From Rhodococcus sp. (in: high G+C Gram-positive bacteria) (GTDB lineage Bacteria; Actinomycetota; Actinomycetes; Mycobacteriales; Mycobacteriaceae), in the NCBI RefSeq assembly GCF_023264675.1, contig NZ_JAHFVG010000016.1, positions 58,844-122,843 of the forward strand: a stretch of DNA of 64,000 bases. The letters run 5' to 3'. Of this stretch, positions 1-8,278 are shown one piece after another. The position numbers and the translations under genes were made by a program. The notes beneath the pieces are model-generated. The model saw nothing but the letters and a program-made list of their open reading frames with translations, made no database searches and was not told the DNA's origin. Within the stretch, counting starts at the first letter, position 1, and each line of letters starts with the position of its first letter.

Positions 1-171
1 CTGCAGTTCGGCGATCGCCGCGGCGTCGACCGGCGTGCCGGACCCTGCCGCGTCGGCCGCGATGCTCACCGGGTCCGATGGGAGCAGGAACAGCACACCG
101 AAGGAGATGGTGAACGCGGCCCAGAGCACCACGATGGCTTGGAGTACGCGCTGTGCGAGGTATCGAGTCAT
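1..171 (-). CDS. ABC transporter permease, DppB/OppB type (partial, 3' end off the window)
   Basis: Fifty-seven codons read in frame from an ATG at 171 to the window edge. The visible N-terminus starts MTRYLAQRVLQAIVVLWAAF, the classic DppB/OppB/NikB opening: a short positive segment and then the first membrane helix ending in FLLPSDP. Such proteins are about 310 residues and form half of the inner-membrane channel of a peptide/nickel/glutathione-type importer. It starts 2 bp after the substrate-binding protein stop, so the two are co-transcribed. The substrate is not visible. The upstream SAM aptamer and Cys leader peptide suggest a sulfur compound, which is inference. Confidence 0.85.
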   Translation of the reverse strand, partial: MTRYLAQRVLQAIVVLWAAFTISFGVLFLLPSDPVSIAADAAGSGTPVDAAAIAELQ

Positions 172-173
172 GG

Positions 174-1790
174 TTACTGTCCGCTCAACCAGGTGTCGAA
201 GAACTGCAGACGGGCGGACGCCTCGAACTTCAGGTCCTGGACGTTGGGGCCTGCGCCGATCGCCTGTGACAGTTCGATGGTGGGAATCCACAGGCCATTG
301 TCGAGGACCTGCTGCTGCGCTGTGCCGATGACCTCGTTACGTGCCGTCGTATCGGTGGTCGCGAGTTCCTTGGTCAGCGATGCGTCGAGATCCGGGATCG
401 GACCACGCGCGTTGAGGTTCCGTCCGTCGACCGCGAACGAGGTACGAAGGATGTCGCCGTCGGCGCGGGTGCTGTTGTAGTACGTCGACTCGAAGTCCTT
501 GGCGTTTTGGCGCGCAATTGCTTCCGGAGTGGAGACCAGCTCCAGTTGGAGATCGACACCGACATCTTTCAGCTGCTGCTGCGTCAATTCGAGGATCGCT
601 TGGTTGCCGGCGAAGACCGCGCTGAACAACACCTTGAAGCTCAGCTTCTGGCCGTCCTTCTCGCGGATGCCGTCGGCTCCCGGTACCCAACCTGCGGCGT
701 CGAGGATCGACTTGGCCTTCTCCGGGTCGTACGTGACATCGGCCAGTGCGGTGTAACCGGGAGTCCGGCTCCCGAGCGTCGACGTCGCCGGCTTGAAGTC
801 GGGCCCGAGCACGGTGTCGACGAGTTCCTGACGGTTGATCGCCGGTACGAGCGCTTTGCGCACCTCCGGATCCTGCAGGACACCACGGGTGACGTTGGGC
901 TGGATACCGAACGGCGTCCCCGGGTTGGACGTCGTGAGGACCTGCCCGCCCGTGGCCTCGATCTGCGGGGCGTCCTGCGGGAGCGCATCACTGACGGCGT
1001 CGAGCTGATTCGACGAGAGGCTGCCGGTGCGTACGCCCGATTCGGGGACCACCGTGAACTCGATCTTGTCGAGATAGGCCTCACCGGTGTGACCGAACGC
1101 ATCCGAGCCCCAGTTGTATCCGGAGCGCTTCGCGAGCGTTACCGACTTGTCCTGCTGGTAGTCGGCGTAGGTGAACGGGCCGGTGCCGATGTTGCCGCCG
1201 AGGCAGCGTTCCTCGATTGGTTGTCCAACGGTAGCGGGCGACTGTATTCCCAGCTGAGCCGTCGAAGTTGCCTGCAGGAACTGCGCATTGGGGCCGTCGA
1301 AGTCGATCTTCGCCGTCAACGGATCCACGACGGTCGTGCCCGCGTAGCCGGACAGGTAGCTGGCGCCGAGCGGCGCCTTCACCGCGGTGAGATCGTTCAC
1401 GATCGAGTCGAAGTTGGCCTTGACCGCGGCGGCATCGAGCGGGGTGCCGTCGCTGAACGTCACTCCGTCCTTCAACGTGAAGGTGAACGACTTCGCGTCG
1501 GGGGATACTTCCCAACTGTCGGCGAGCCACGGTGTGATCTCACCGGTCTCGGGATCCTGATCGGTGAGCGAGTCGACGACCTGACGGACCACGTAGATGG
1601 TCTGGTTGGTGCTCGACTGAGCGGGGTCGGAGCACGTCGGCGCGCCCGAGAGCCCGTAACGCAGCGTCCCGCCGGGCTGCGGATCGCCTGCGTCGGCGGT
1701 GGACGACGTCGATCCACCTCCGCAGGCGGTCAGAACGACGCTCAGGACAGCGACAGCGCTGGCTCCGGCAAGTAGGGAACGTGAAGACAC
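174..1790 (-). CDS. ABC transporter substrate-binding lipoprotein, family 5 (DppA/OppA-like)
   Basis: This 538-residue extracytoplasmic solute-binding protein belongs to the family 5 group (dipeptide, oligopeptide, nickel, glutathione). I chose the GTG at 1790 because CGGAG lies 7 bases upstream and the reading then opens directly with a lipoprotein signal: SSR, a hydrophobic stretch, and lipobox LTAC followed by GGGS. The open frame runs upstream to 1955 but that part looks non-coding. The family hallmarks are present (GGTLRYGLSG near the mature start, SWEVSPDAKSFTFTLKDGVTFSDGTP compressed into one region, then a long two-lobed domain). The permease follows 2 bp later. Expression is probably controlled by the leader peptide at 1898-2002 and the SAM aptamer at 2010-2100. 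The substrate is inferred to be a sulfur-bearing molecule. Confidence 0.9.
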   Translation of the reverse strand: MSSRSLLAGASAVAVLSVVLTACGGGSTSSTADAGDPQPGGTLRYGLSGAPTCSDPAQSSTNQTIYVVRQVVDSLTDQDPETGEITPWLADSWEVSPDAKSFTFTLKDGVTFSDGTPLDAAAVKANFDSIVNDLTAVKAPLGASYLSGYAGTTVVDPLTAKIDFDGPNAQFLQATSTAQLGIQSPATVGQPIEERCLGGNIGTGPFTYADYQQDKSVTLAKRSGYNWGSDAFGHTGEAYLDKIEFTVVPESGVRTGSLSSNQLDAVSDALPQDAPQIEATGGQVLTTSNPGTPFGIQPNVTRGVLQDPEVRKALVPAINRQELVDTVLGPDFKPATSTLGSRTPGYTALADVTYDPEKAKSILDAAGWVPGADGIREKDGQKLSFKVLFSAVFAGNQAILELTQQQLKDVGVDLQLELVSTPEAIARQNAKDFESTYYNSTRADGDILRTSFAVDGRNLNARGPIPDLDASLTKELATTDTTARNEVIGTAQQQVLDNGLWIPTIELSQAIGAGPNVQDLKFEASARLQFFDTWLSGQ

Positions 1791-1897
1791 CGAGGTACTC
1801 CGGATCTCGAGAAATGCCCGAACAGCGCAGCGCAGGTGAATTTCTGGCAGCGGTGACGAGCTGAAGGGGGGTGGTGAAGAAGGTCGAGGTGTTCGGC

Positions 1898-2002
1898 TCA
1901 GCCGCGACAGATTGCGCCGGTCAAGCGGCACAGGTCCACGTGGATACGACCCCACGAGGTGACAAAGCCTGCACCCAGCACTGGGTTGCCTGCTGTTCTC
2001 AT
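1898..2002 (-). CDS. Cysteine-type leader peptide upstream of the family 5 ABC operon
   Basis: This 34-codon frame is too short for standard gene calling. ATG at 2002 sits 4 bases after GGAGG, which directly follows the P1 helix of the SAM aptamer. The C-terminal half contains WGRIHVDLCRLTGAICRG and then TGA. The HVDLCR core with a second Cys near the stop is the signature of actinobacterial leader peptides found before sulfur genes. A frame at 12965-13069 (RRLHVDLCRV) and one at 18897-18968 (RRLNVDFCRA) share it. The known idea for this class is that ribosome stalling at Cys codons reports cysteine shortage and opens the downstream gene. Here that gene starts 107 bp further on, after a C-rich tract. 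Confidence 0.8.
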   Translation of the reverse strand: MRTAGNPVLGAGFVTSWGRIHVDLCRLTGAICRG

Positions 2003-2009
2003 AGTTCCT

Positions 2010-2100
2010 CCATCGGTCCCGGCGGTAGCACCCGCACCTTCCGTGAGAAAGGGGGTTGCTGCGACGTCGTAGAGCCAGGTCTCTCGGTCGCTCTGGATGG
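2010..2100 (-). promoter_or_regulatory. SAM riboswitch (S-box aptamer) 1
   Basis: Read on the minus strand, the segment opens with CCATCCAGAGCGACCGAGAG and closes with GACCGATGG, so CCATC pairs with GATGG as helix P1. Inside are S-box landmarks: GAGAGACC and GGCTC (P2 with its internal loop), GACGTCGCAGCAACC, a variable hairpin, and GGGTGCTACCGCC (compare the S-box GGTGCTA). Two near-identical copies lie at 8798-8887 and 13081-13172. GGAGG for the next reading frame begins inside the 3' strand of P1, so SAM binding would be expected to hide it, giving translational control. That mechanism is inference from position. Confidence 0.88.
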
Positions 2101-2158
2101 TCTTGCTGAAATCGAGTGTACGAGCAAGTACGCCTCGATCGCCAATTGGGGTCTTTTC

Positions 2159-3391
2159 CTACTGGATAGCGGGGGAATCGCCCATCAGAGGTAACACCCC
2201 GTTTCCGAAATGTTCGGCTTCTTCGAGGTGCGGATAGCCGGAGAAGATGATTTCCTCGATGCCGGCATCCTGATATTCACGGATGCGTGCAGCCACCTCC
2301 TCATGGCTTCCCACCAGCGCCGTACCGGCCCCGCCTCGCACGAGACCGAAACCGGCCCACAGGTTCGGAGAGACTTCGAGGTTGTTGCGGTCACCGCCGT
2401 GCAGGTCGAGCATGCGGCGCTGCCCTTCGGACCCCAGACTGCGCAGTGCCTGCTGACGGCGGGCGATCAACTCGTCGTCGAGCCCGGCGATGAGCGAGTT
2501 CGCCACCGCCCACGCTTCGGTCGCTGTGTCACGAGTGATGACATGCAACCTGATTCCGCCGCGGATGGTTCTGCCCTTGGCATGTGCGGCTTTCTTCACT
2601 GTGACGATCTTGTCGGCTACCTCGGCGGGCGGTTCACCCCATGTCAGGTAGACGTCGGCGTGCTGGGCGGCAACTTCGATTGCGGCGCTGGACGATCCAC
2701 CGAGATAGACATCGGGAAGCGGCACGGGCGAGTGCCCACCGAACCCGGCCCCACTCGGACGGTCGACGGTGTAGAACTCGGTGTCGGTCGACACCGGCTT
2801 CCCGTCGCCGACCGCCCGCGCGATCTCGAGAAACTCCCCTGCCCGACGGTAGCGGTCGTCTTTCCCGAGAGTGTCTCCGTAACTGCGCTGTTCGACGTCG
2901 TCGCCGCCGACCACGACGTTGAGCAACGCGCGGCCGGCGGAAAGCCGCTGAAAGGTGCTGACCATCTGCGCCGACAGCACGGGTGCGACTGCGCCCGGCC
3001 TGAAGGCGACGAGAAATTTCAGGTTCTCGGTGGCGGCGATCAACGCCGCGGTGACCAGCCAGGCGTCCTCGCAGTGGCCGCCGGTGGGCGTCAGGACGGC
3101 ATGAAATCCGAGCCTGTCGACGGTCTGCGCTATCGCCGTGAGGTATTCGAGGGAGGCGTCGCGGTGGCCGGTGTCGGCGGCCGCGGTGCTGGTACCCCCG
3201 ATCCCGACGCCGTGCGATGCACCGCCGAGGCGTTCGTCGTCGCCGCCGGTGGGGAGGAACCACGAGACTTTCGGCACCGTCACGGCAGGAGCGGAGCCTG
3301 CGGAGTGACCGGAGTTCATGGCAGGAGCGGAGCCTGCGGAGCGACCAGGTATCACGGCAGGAGCGGAGCCTGCGGAGTGACCGGAGTTCAT
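2159..3391 (-). CDS. ssuD: FMNH2-dependent alkanesulfonate monooxygenase SsuD
   Basis: SsuD cleaves alkanesulfonates with O2 and reduced flavin, releasing sulfite and an aldehyde. From VPKVSWFLPTGG onward the protein follows E. coli SsuD closely: the active-site Cys in TGGHCEDAWLV, FLVAFRPG, VYLGGSSSAA, YLTWGEPP, IRLHVI with the catalytic His, NNLEVSPNLWAGFGLVRGGA and SGYPHLEEA. The start is ATG at 3391, 7 bases after AAGGAG and overlapping the MFS stop as ATGA. This adds about 36 residues made of three 12-residue copies of (M)NSGHSAGSAPA, encoded by a 36-bp tandem repeat. The conserved domain could also start at GTG 3283, but no ribosome site is visible there. It is the last gene of the unit led by aptamer 2. 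Confidence 0.95.
   Translation of the reverse strand: MNSGHSAGSAPAVIPGRSAGSAPAMNSGHSAGSAPAVTVPKVSWFLPTGGDDERLGGASHGVGIGGTSTAAADTGHRDASLEYLTAIAQTVDRLGFHAVLTPTGGHCEDAWLVTAALIAATENLKFLVAFRPGAVAPVLSAQMVSTFQRLSAGRALLNVVVGGDDVEQRSYGDTLGKDDRYRRAGEFLEIARAVGDGKPVSTDTEFYTVDRPSGAGFGGHSPVPLPDVYLGGSSSAAIEVAAQHADVYLTWGEPPAEVADKIVTVKKAAHAKGRTIRGGIRLHVITRDTATEAWAVANSLIAGLDDELIARRQQALRSLGSEGQRRMLDLHGGDRNNLEVSPNLWAGFGLVRGGAGTALVGSHEEVAARIREYQDAGIEEIIFSGYPHLEEAEHFGNGVLPLMGDSPAIQ
3284..3391. repeat. Three tandem 36-bp repeats inside the 5' end of ssuD
   Basis: Three contiguous 36-bp units at 3284-3319, 3320-3355 and 3356-3391 share GGCAGGAGCGGAGCCTGCGG; the outer two look identical and the middle one differs in its last third. 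Thirty-six is a multiple of three, so the array is translated in frame as 12-residue repeats. A related 34-bp array with the same core lies between genes at 58831-58960, so this is a dispersed repeat family that here has become protein coding. Confidence 0.9.
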
Positions 3392-4815
3392 GACCGTCTC
3401 CTTCTGCCGTCGGCGACGGCGCATGCGAGTGAGCAGAGCAGCATCAGGGCACACACGCCGAGTCCGAGGGCGACGGCTCCACCGAAGTTTGCGCCGTCGG
3501 CGGCGAGTACACCGAGATAGATGCCTGATACCGCGGCCAGGGAGATGGTCGCCGACAGTCGTTGCGAGAGCTGAAGAAAGCCGGCGGCAACTCCGTTCGC
3601 GCCGGCGGGGGCGTATTCCAGCGTCATTCCGCGGTTCGGAGCGTCGACGAATCCGCTTGCGATGCCGGACAGTATCGCGAGCACGACGAATGCGGGAACG
3701 GTGTGCTCACGCGGCAGGAAGTTGATCGTGCCCACATAGCCGGCCACCACGAACAGCTCGAGGACTACGGCACCGATCACGGCGGTACGTCCGAGTGCGA
3801 GAACGACGCGCCAACCGAACGCCGAGGTGACGGCCATCAGTATCGAGCTGCCGACCATGATCAGCGCAGCCTGCAGTGCCGGGTATCCAAGGCCTTCGAT
3901 GAGGTACAGGCTCAGCACTGCCTGCAGTGCGAGAATTGCACCGAACCAGAACGTCGCCACCATGGTTCCCAGCGTGTAACCGCGGGAGCGAACCAATGCG
4001 GGCAGCAGCACCGGGGTGCCGCCGCCTGCCGCGAACCGCTTCTCCCAGAACCAGAATGCGACCAGCACTGCTGCCGATCCGAGCACCGATGCCACCGAGA
4101 AGGCGGCACCGAAGGAGCTGACCATCGGCAGCAACAGAAGCAGGGTCGCGACGCCGAGGGCGAGCAAACCGAGGATGTCGATGCTGGCGCCGGACCGTCG
4201 GGCCTGATCCTTACGCAGTACGAACACGGCTGCGATCAGGGTCGCGACAGCGAACGGGACATTGAGCAGCAACAACAGTCGCCAACCGAGGTCGGGTGCC
4301 GCCACTCCGAGCACGACTCCCCCGAGCAACGGACCGCACAGTCCGGCCAGGCCGCCCGCGGTGCTGTACACCCCGAGCGCTTTCGCTCTTTCTCTGCCGC
4401 TGTACCTGTCGGTGATGATGCCCAGCACTTGCGAGCTGACCGTGCCTGCACCGATCCCCTGCCCGAGACGAGCGGCGACGATCATCCACGGCTCACCCGC
4501 GAACGCACCGACCAGACCCATCACCGAGAACAGACTCAGACCCGTGAGGAACAGGCGTCGTCGCCCGATCACATCGCCCAGCCTGCCCGCGGGGACGAGC
4601 GCAAGCCCGAAGGCCAGCGAGTAACTCGCCAGAATCCACTGAACTTCCGACGTCCCTGCATCAAGCGACGACCGGATCGCCGGGACACCGATGCTCAGGA
4701 CCGCCGAATCCAACAGAGTGGTGAACCCGGCTGCCGCACAGACGTATACGTCCCTGCGCGATCCGAGAGCCGCGTCGGCCCGAGCCTCAGCCTGCAGCGC
4801 TGATATCGGTCTCAC
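3388..4815 (-). CDS. MFS transporter, DHA2/EmrB-QacA-like
   Basis: This is a roughly 475-residue multi-helix transporter. The first helix begins near DVYVCAAAGFTTLLDSAVLS and is followed by the family motif A region LAGRLGDVIGRRRLFL (here PAGRLGDVIGRRR), then motif C-like GPLLGG near position 150. The length suits 12-14 helices. I chose GTG at 4815, which overlaps the end of the preceding monooxygenase by 29 bp; the frame remains open to 4989 but that part is low complexity and overlaps coding sequence. The stop overlaps the ssuD start as ATGA. Its position between two sulfur monooxygenases suggests export of desulfurised products or import of an organosulfur substrate, and sequence alone does not tell which. 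Confidence 0.87.
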   Translation of the reverse strand: MRPISALQAEARADAALGSRRDVYVCAAAGFTTLLDSAVLSIGVPAIRSSLDAGTSEVQWILASYSLAFGLALVPAGRLGDVIGRRRLFLTGLSLFSVMGLVGAFAGEPWMIVAARLGQGIGAGTVSSQVLGIITDRYSGRERAKALGVYSTAGGLAGLCGPLLGGVVLGVAAPDLGWRLLLLLNVPFAVATLIAAVFVLRKDQARRSGASIDILGLLALGVATLLLLLPMVSSFGAAFSVASVLGSAAVLVAFWFWEKRFAAGGGTPVLLPALVRSRGYTLGTMVATFWFGAILALQAVLSLYLIEGLGYPALQAALIMVGSSILMAVTSAFGWRVVLALGRTAVIGAVVLELFVVAGYVGTINFLPREHTVPAFVVLAILSGIASGFVDAPNRGMTLEYAPAGANGVAAGFLQLSQRLSATISLAAVSGIYLGVLAADGANFGGAVALGLGVCALMLLCSLACAVADGRRRRS

Positions 4816-6178
4816 CGATCTTTCGGCGAGACAGTGGCTCGCGCAATCCGAGGTGTCCCCGCAGCGTGGTCTCGGTGTATTCGGTTCGGTAGGCGCCGCG
4901 TTCCTGGAGTTCGGGAACCAGCCAGTCGACGATCTCGTCCAGGCCGCCCGGCACGATGTACGGCGAGATGTTGAATCCGTCGGTTGCACCCTCGCGGACC
5001 CAGCGGGTCAACTCGTCGGCGACCTGTCCCGGCGTGCCGGCGAATCCGGAACGCGCTGTCGTCTCGATGGCGACTTCACGCAGCGACAGATTCTTTGCCT
5101 CGGCGAGCGCACGCCATTCGTGGGCGATCTCGACTGGATCCTTGCCGTCACGGAAGGCGCCGCGAGTGGCCGAGATCGGGGCAGCCACCGGATCGTCGGC
5201 GGGCAACGGCCCGTCGGGATCGAGATCGGACAAGTCGCGTCCCCAGACCAGTCCGACGAGAGACAGCGCGGTCGGACCGGTGAACTGCCCCTCCCTGACC
5301 CAGCGTTCCTTCTCTTCGACCTCGGCAGCGTTCTCCGCCAACACGATCTGTGTTCCCGGCAGGATCTTGATGTCGTCCTCGGGGCGACCGGCAGCGCGCA
5401 GCCTGCCGCGAATGTCGTTCGCGAACGTCAACGCCTCGTCGAAGTCGGTGCCGTGCCGCGAGAAGATGACGTCGGCGTTGGCAGCGGCGAAGTCGCGGCC
5501 GGTCGGCGAGTCACCGGCCTGGAAGATGACGGGGTGCCCCTGACGGCTACGCGGAAGCGTCGAGTCCAGGTCCACGTCGAATTGGGACGTAGCACGGGTA
5601 ACACGCTGAACCGCATCCTTCTCGGCCCAGAACTCGCTGTCGCGAGCGGGTGCGAGTGCGTCGTCCGCCCACGAATCCCAGATGGCCCGCGCGGTGCGGA
5701 TGAACTGCCCCGCACGCTCGTAACGCAGCTCGTGGTCGAGGAATCCACCGCGTCGAAAGTTCTCGCCCGTCCACGCGTTGTCGGTGGTGACGGCGTTCCA
5801 TCCGGCCCTGCCGTCGGAGAGGATGTCCAGTCCGGCGAGCCGCCGGGCAAGATCGCCCGGCTCGTTGTAGGTGGTGTTCTGGGTGGCGACGAGCCCGATG
5901 CGGTCGGTGATCCCGGCGAGAGCCGACAACTGCGCAATGGCGTCGGGACGCCCGGCTATGTCGAGGTCGAGGATCTTGCCCTGCTGCTCGCGCAACCGCA
6001 GACCTTCACCGAGGAAGAAGGCGTCGAACAGACCGCGTTCGGCCGTGGTCACCATGTGGCGAAACGTCTCGAAGTCGATCTGCGAGCCGCTCTGCGGATC
6101 GGACCAGACGGTGGTGTGATTGACGCCCTGGAAGAACACACCGAAGTGGACCTGGGCATTCGGTCGGTGAACGGTCAT
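4787..6178 (-). CDS. LLM flavin-dependent monooxygenase, NtaA/SnaA/DszA family
   Basis: A 463-residue bacterial-luciferase-like monooxygenase using reduced FMN supplied by a separate reductase. The NtaA/DszA subgroup opens with a pattern like HFGVFFQGVNHTTVW and contains QNTTYNEPGDLARRLAGLDILSDGRAGWNAVTT, seen here between residues 95 and 135, and AGDSPTGRDFAAANAD near 215. Known relatives oxidise nitrilotriacetate, pristinamycin precursor or dibenzothiophene sulfone. ATG at 6178 is used; a GTG three codons upstream is possible. It starts 2 bp before the end of the next upstream gene's stop region and overlaps the MFS start downstream, so translation is tightly coupled. The SAM aptamer on the operon suggests an organosulfur substrate. 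Confidence 0.92.
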   Translation of the reverse strand: MTVHRPNAQVHFGVFFQGVNHTTVWSDPQSGSQIDFETFRHMVTTAERGLFDAFFLGEGLRLREQQGKILDLDIAGRPDAIAQLSALAGITDRIGLVATQNTTYNEPGDLARRLAGLDILSDGRAGWNAVTTDNAWTGENFRRGGFLDHELRYERAGQFIRTARAIWDSWADDALAPARDSEFWAEKDAVQRVTRATSQFDVDLDSTLPRSRQGHPVIFQAGDSPTGRDFAAANADVIFSRHGTDFDEALTFANDIRGRLRAAGRPEDDIKILPGTQIVLAENAAEVEEKERWVREGQFTGPTALSLVGLVWGRDLSDLDPDGPLPADDPVAAPISATRGAFRDGKDPVEIAHEWRALAEAKNLSLREVAIETTARSGFAGTPGQVADELTRWVREGATDGFNISPYIVPGGLDEIVDWLVPELQERGAYRTEYTETTLRGHLGLREPLSRRKIGETDISAAG

Positions 6179-6179
6179 G

Positions 6180-7211
6180 TCAGACACTTTCGTAACGGTT
6201 TACGGGACGGGTCAATCCGAGGTTGCTACGCAAGGTGGCTCCGGGGACGGGTCGATGCGCGACACCGGACTTGAACAGCGACGGCAGAACGTATCGACCG
6301 AGCGCGGGAAGGTCCTCGTCGACGACCGTCGGGAACAGACGGACACCGTCGAAGCGGGTCGCCACGTCCGTGAGCAGATCCACCAAACCGGCGGCGGTGC
6401 CGGTGTACCGGACACGGGAGCTGTCGGCGGCGACCGAGTACGAGTTCAGATCCTCCAGCCGGGCGGAAGCTGCAATCCCGGATGCGTCGAGGGTTACGTC
6501 GATTTCGAGGAAGGTGAGACCTTCGCGCCGATGGTCGTCCTGGACGAGCACGACGTCCACCTGCTCGCGATCGGCCTCGGTGCCGAACACGACGAGTTGA
6601 CCTTGAGGAGGTCTCGGCACGATGGACGGGCCCTTGACGGTGAAGGATTCGCCTTCGAAGTCGACGTAGTGCAATTTGTCGCGATCGAGGAAACGTCCGC
6701 TCGCGTACTCGCGAACAACGGCGTCGTCCTCCCATGAGTCCCAGAGATCGCGAGCAACGGCGATCGAATCACGTTGTTCGCGATCGAGATCGGCCTGCCC
6801 GGTAATTTCCGGTCGCCCCCAGGCACGTGCCGCTGCCGGGTCCGATACGCGCGCCGGAATCCAGCCGGCTCGACCCCGCGAGGAGTAATCCAGAGTCGCC
6901 AACTGCGAGGAAGTGTGGAACGGCTCGGCGTAGGTGGTGCCGACGACGGGAACGAGACCGATGGTCGAGGTGGTGGCGGCGACGAAGGATGCGCGGTTGA
7001 CGGCGTCGACTCGACCGCGCACATCACCGCTCGGTGGAACGATCGAATCGTCGAAGGTGACGTAGGTGAAACCCGCGTTCTCGGCAGCCGCTACGCGACG
7101 CTTCAGCACTCTGCCGCCGAGAGATTCACTGGGTGCATGGCCTGCACGACGCCAGGCTGCCGGATGACTTCCCTCCCCGTCCAATTCGATACCCAGGGCG
7201 AAAATGCTCAT
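6180..7211 (-). CDS. LLM-class flavin-dependent oxidoreductase
   Basis: A 343-residue luciferase-like TIM-barrel protein. The opening MSIFALGIELDGEGSHPAAW, the TSTIGLVPVVGTTYAEPFHT strand and the SRGRAGWIPA segment are typical of the nitrilotriacetate-monooxygenase-like group, but the protein is shorter than NtaA (about 440-460) and the C-terminal part is less conserved. It starts with ATGA overlapping the stop of the preceding LLM gene. Substrate unknown. It may be a second oxygenase or an accessory acting on the same substrate class. Confidence 0.85.
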   Translation of the reverse strand: MSIFALGIELDGEGSHPAAWRRAGHAPSESLGGRVLKRRVAAAENAGFTYVTFDDSIVPPSGDVRGRVDAVNRASFVAATTSTIGLVPVVGTTYAEPFHTSSQLATLDYSSRGRAGWIPARVSDPAAARAWGRPEITGQADLDREQRDSIAVARDLWDSWEDDAVVREYASGRFLDRDKLHYVDFEGESFTVKGPSIVPRPPQGQLVVFGTEADREQVDVVLVQDDHRREGLTFLEIDVTLDASGIAASARLEDLNSYSVAADSSRVRYTGTAAGLVDLLTDVATRFDGVRLFPTVVDEDLPALGRYVLPSLFKSGVAHRPVPGATLRSNLGLTRPVNRYESV

Positions 7212-8278
7212 ACCAGAACCTCTTTCGGTAAGCCGTGTGTTGTCAGCGGGCGACTCGGGATCCGCTCCCTCAGAACGGGAGCAACCTCCGACTGGAACAG
7301 TTCGAGGCTTCGTCGCTGCTGGAGGGCAGTCACTCCGTCGGCGTCCGCGCTGAGATGGATCACCTCGTGGCCGAACTGTTCGTGGTATCGACCGACCTTG
7401 TCGATCACCTGCTCGGGACTACCGATCAGGGCCGAACTACGCTCGACCAGATCCTCGACGGTGTCGAAGACGACCGGTAGGCCTGCGCTACGCTGCGCAG
7501 CCAGGCGAGCCTCGAACGAGAACCGATATGCCGCAACGGCTTCTTGCGACGTGCGTGCGATGTGAAACCCGGCGGTGCCTGCCCCGACGAGCGCGTCCTC
7601 GGGTCGGCGGCCGTAGAACTCCCAACGCTCACGGTAGTGCCGGATCAGCTCGGCATACGGCTCGATCGTATTGGTCACGTTCGCCGAGAAGATCGGATCA
7701 CCGTAGCGCGCCGCCAGATCCACGGACTCCCGGCTGGTGGCGCTTCCGTGCCAGATACGCACGCGTTCCTGAAGAGGCCTCGGTAGGGCCTTGGCCTTGG
7801 TCAGCGATGGACGGAATCGCCCGGACCACGTGACCTCGTCGTTGCTCCACAGTTCCCGAAATAGCTCGTACCCTTCGCGATTGCGATCCCACTGATCGTC
7901 GGGAGTCACGTGGAAGAGTTCGGCCTGCGCCGTACCGTTGCCCTTTCCGATGATCAGTTGCAGACGCCCACCCGAGAGGTTGTCCAGCGTCGAGTAGTCC
8001 TCGAAGGCCCGGACCGGGTCCAGAAGACTCAATGTCGTCACCGCGGTGAACAAGCCGATGTTTCTGGTTCGAGCGGCAATGTTGCTCAGCACCACGGGCG
8101 GCGAGGACGAGAGGAACGGATCCTCGTGCCGCTCCCCCACGGCGAACCCGTCGAAACCCAGTTCTTCGGCGAGCACGGCGGTATCGATGACATCGGCAAG
8201 CCGATCGGCCGCGCTCTTCTTCTCCTGCGAGATCGGATCAGGGCGATGCGAGATGAGGGTCATCAACAGAAACTTCAT
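7208..8278 (-). CDS. LLM-class flavin-dependent oxidoreductase (luciferase-like)
   Basis: A 356-residue luciferase-family protein. Recognisable elements are MKFLLMTLISHRPDP at the N-terminus, EELGFDGFAVGERHEDPF with the family His near residue 50, RTRNIGLFTAVTTLSLLDPVR, and LSGGRLQLIIGKGN. It belongs to the LuxA-like branch rather than the NtaA branch. It begins with an ATGA overlap on the GNAT gene and ends with an ATGA overlap on the next LLM gene, so four genes of this operon are translationally linked. Substrate is unassigned. Three different LLM oxygenases side by side point to several sulfur sources or sequential oxidations. Confidence 0.88.
   Translation of the reverse strand: MKFLLMTLISHRPDPISQEKKSAADRLADVIDTAVLAEELGFDGFAVGERHEDPFLSSSPPVVLSNIAARTRNIGLFTAVTTLSLLDPVRAFEDYSTLDNLSGGRLQLIIGKGNGTAQAELFHVTPDDQWDRNREGYELFRELWSNDEVTWSGRFRPSLTKAKALPRPLQERVRIWHGSATSRESVDLAARYGDPIFSANVTNTIEPYAELIRHYRERWEFYGRRPEDALVGAGTAGFHIARTSQEAVAAYRFSFEARLAAQRSAGLPVVFDTVEDLVERSSALIGSPEQVIDKVGRYHEQFGHEVIHLSADADGVTALQQRRSLELFQSEVAPVLRERIPSRPLTTHGLPKEVLV

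Noticed and set aside
1791..1955. N-terminal extension of the family 5 binding protein
   Set aside because: It would place about 55 charged residues before a perfect lipoprotein signal and overlaps the leader peptide. GTG 1790 has its own ribosome site.
2210..6274. Long plus-strand open frames (436, 413 and 527 codons)
   Set aside because: They lie opposite SsuD, the MFS gene and the NtaA-type monooxygenase, all with clear family motifs; the frames themselves show none.
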